The notes under the pieces were generated by a model that had not been told where the DNA came from, did no database searches, and saw only the letters and a list, made by a program, of their open reading frames with translations. Shown one piece after another: positions 14,023-15,161 of a stretch of DNA of 15,161 nucleotides. Source of the stretch: Planctomycetaceae bacterium (GTDB taxonomy: Bacteria; Planctomycetota; Planctomycetia; Pirellulales; UBA1268). Within the stretch, counting starts at the first letter, position 1. The number at the start of each line of letters is the position of its first letter. The stretch lies in the NCBI GenBank assembly GCA_005789975.1, contig SXWC01000064.1:1-15161 (forward strand), given 5' to 3'. The position numbers and the translations under genes are program-made.

Positions 14023-14193
14023 AACCCCTGTGATCGGCCGAACGAACGCCTCGCGCCACGATTTTTCGGCACAAGGGGCAGAGTCACCCCGAACTGCCAG
14101 ACCGTCATCAACGGAGTCGCCAAGGCCTGCGAGGCTGTGCCGATTGCGGAATCTGCGTCGTTTTTCTTCTGGACCCGGCAGACCGCAGGCTGC

Positions 14194-14199
14194 CATAAT
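14194..14199 (+). promoter_or_regulatory. Possible -10 element for the SHOCT protein-clpX pair
   Basis: CATAAT occurs in GCCATAATCGGG about 100 bases before the GTG at 14299, inside the 276-base divergent gap between the secreted-protein gene and this pair. No -35 is clear. Apart from this box and a GC-rich leader, I see nothing else in the gap. Confidence 0.3.
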
Positions 14200-14298
14200 C
14201 GGGCGTTCCACCGACCCATTGGAGCGGGTTCGGGTGACTGGGACCCTTCCCCATCCGTCCATGTCAGGAGGCCGGCTCCCGTCGGGTGCCGATGATCC

Positions 14299-14589
14299 GT
14301 GCCCGCGTTCCTGGCCACCGCGTTCCTGCTGGCGCTGCTGATCGTGGTCGGGGGTGCTGCAATCGTCATGATCCGGAGAGCGCGGGGCAGGGCCCTTGAC
14401 GATCAGGTGGAATGGGAAAGAACGCTCGGCCGCTACAAAAATCTCCGCGACCAAGGTGTGCTGAGCGAAGAGGAATACCGAAACATAAGAACACTCGTCG
14501 AGCCGCGAACGCGGATCGGCACGCCCGCACGCGGTGGTCGGCAGCAGCCGACCGTCGATGATGCCGGGCCGAAGCACGGGAGGGAATGA
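14299..14589 (+). CDS. Small membrane-anchored protein with a SHOCT-like domain
   Basis: This 96-residue protein has one N-terminal membrane helix (about 3-25, [20 protein letters not shown]) followed by a basic RRARGR stop, so the rest should face the cytoplasm. Residues 42-69 ([20 protein letters not shown], then NIRTLVE) match the short helical SHOCT pattern of L-x-x-G-x-(I/L)-x-x-E-E-(Y/F). The tail from 70 is disordered and polar. SHOCT domains are thought to mediate oligomerisation or protein contacts; the exact role is unknown. The GTG start at 14299 has no clear ribosome binding site but begins right at the helix. clpX starts 4 bases after its stop, so they are almost certainly co-transcribed. 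I recall similar small proteins near clpX in planctomycetes, but cannot check this. Confidence 0.75.
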   Translation: MPAFLATAFLLALLIVVGGAAIVMIRRARGRALDDQVEWERTLGRYKNLRDQGVLSEEEYRNIRTLVEPRTRIGTPARGGRQQPTVDDAGPKHGRE

Positions 14590-14593
14590 ACTG

Positions 14594-15161
14594 ATGCCAT
14601 CCGGGAAAGACGTGGGCGGGCTCGGTCGGCGCGGTGCCGGCGGAACGACGAAGAAGAACGCATTCTGTTCGTTCTGTCGCAAGAGTTACCGCGATGTCGG
14701 GCCGCTCGTCGAGGGCCCGGGCGACGTCTACATCTGCGGTGAGTGCATCGAGCTCTGCCAGTCGATTCTCGACCAGGAGAAGAAGCGGCGCGGCACGAGC
14801 AAGCAGCTCTTCACGGCGATCCCGTCGCCCCGCGAAATCGTCTCCCATCTCGACCAGTATGTGATCGGGCAGCATCACGCCAAGCGGGTGCTCGCCGTCG
14901 CCGTGCACAGCCACTACAAGCGGCTCAATCTGGGGCGTGAGGCGGGCGAGGTCGAAGTCGACAAGTCCAACATCCTGCTCCTCGGCCCCACGGGCTGCGG
15001 CAAGACGCTCCTCGCCCGGACGCTCGCCAAGATCCTCGATGTTCCCTTCGCCATCGGCGACGCGACCACGCTCACCGAGGCGGGCTACGTGGGCGAGGAC
15101 GTCGAAAATCTCCTGCTCAAGCTGCTCAACGCGGCCGACTTCGACATCGAGGCGGCCCAGC
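14594..15161 (+). CDS. clpX: ATP-dependent Clp protease ATP-binding subunit ClpX, N-terminal part
   Basis: 189 codons are visible before the window ends, starting at the ATG at 14594 with GGGAGGG 9 bases upstream. ClpX is the AAA+ unfoldase that feeds tagged or adaptor-bound proteins to ClpP. The N-terminal zinc-binding domain has its four cysteines C25, C28, C48 and C51 (CSFC and CGEC), followed by the linker and the AAA+ core. [20 protein letters not shown] (79-98) is the usual entry. Walker A is GPTGCGKT (131-138), and the [18 protein letters not shown] motif appears as [14 protein letters not shown] (158-171). The first 20 residues ([17 protein letters not shown]) are a Gly-rich, basic extension longer than I remember for E. 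coli ClpX. The membrane SHOCT protein lies 4 bases upstream. Identity is certain; the Walker B and pore loops lie outside the window. Confidence 0.97.
   Translation, partial: MPSGKDVGGLGRRGAGGTTKKNAFCSFCRKSYRDVGPLVEGPGDVYICGECIELCQSILDQEKKRRGTSKQLFTAIPSPREIVSHLDQYVIGQHHAKRVLAVAVHSHYKRLNLGREAGEVEVDKSNILLLGPTGCGKTLLARTLAKILDVPFAIGDATTLTEAGYVGEDVENLLLKLLNAADFDIEAAQ

Overview
The window is GC-rich bacterial chromosome and most likely comes from a planctomycete, probably near the Pirellulales. The evidence is the form of the sigma-28 factor (GTG start, first residues AQYAPQMSAEEV), a PEP-CTERM tail, a small SHOCT-type membrane protein just before clpX, and a glycosyltransferase with an unusual N-terminal GGRICGTCLHDN segment. 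This assignment rests on remembered family likeness, not on a search. The window looks like core chromosome: I see no insertion sequence, integrase, CRISPR array, tRNA or rRNA.

Layout. Positions 1-2003 (+): the 3' end of mnmG overlaps a family-4 glycosyltransferase by 4 bases. Positions 2004-2730: a gene-poor stretch, partly lower in GC, with a palindromic repeat, a PEP-CTERM-ended reading frame without a signal peptide and an isolated 42-codon frame; it looks like decayed accessory DNA. Positions 2731-4637 (-): a TerC/Alx-type membrane protein and a small PsbP/Mog1-like protein. Positions 4803-8570 (+): a compact flagellar control block of flhA (export gate), fliA (sigma-28) and flgM (anti-sigma-28), with a plausible sigma-28 promoter between fliA and flgM. 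Positions 8779-9285 (+): a Fur-family regulator. Positions 9286-9585: a 300-base convergent spacer with a terminator-like hairpin at each end, a 132-base inverted-repeat element and a second copy of the palindrome at 2012. Positions 9586-14022 (-): purB and holA, which overlap by 4 bases, preceded by a gene for a large secreted beta-rich protein. Positions 14299-15161 (+): the SHOCT membrane protein and the start of clpX, 4 bases apart.

How the genes fit together. FlhA builds the export gate, and FliA drives late flagellar genes once FlgM has been exported through the apparatus; all three are here in a row, but flhF and flhG, which commonly lie between flhA and fliA, are absent. The remaining genes are housekeeping (tRNA modification, purine synthesis, DNA polymerase III clamp loading, ClpXP proteolysis) or metal handling (TerC, Fur).

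I found no clearly new multi-gene system. The least explained signals are the structured element at 9355-9486, the repeated palindrome, the SHOCT-clpX pair, the mini reading frames before fliA and the inverted repeat across the flgM stop codon.
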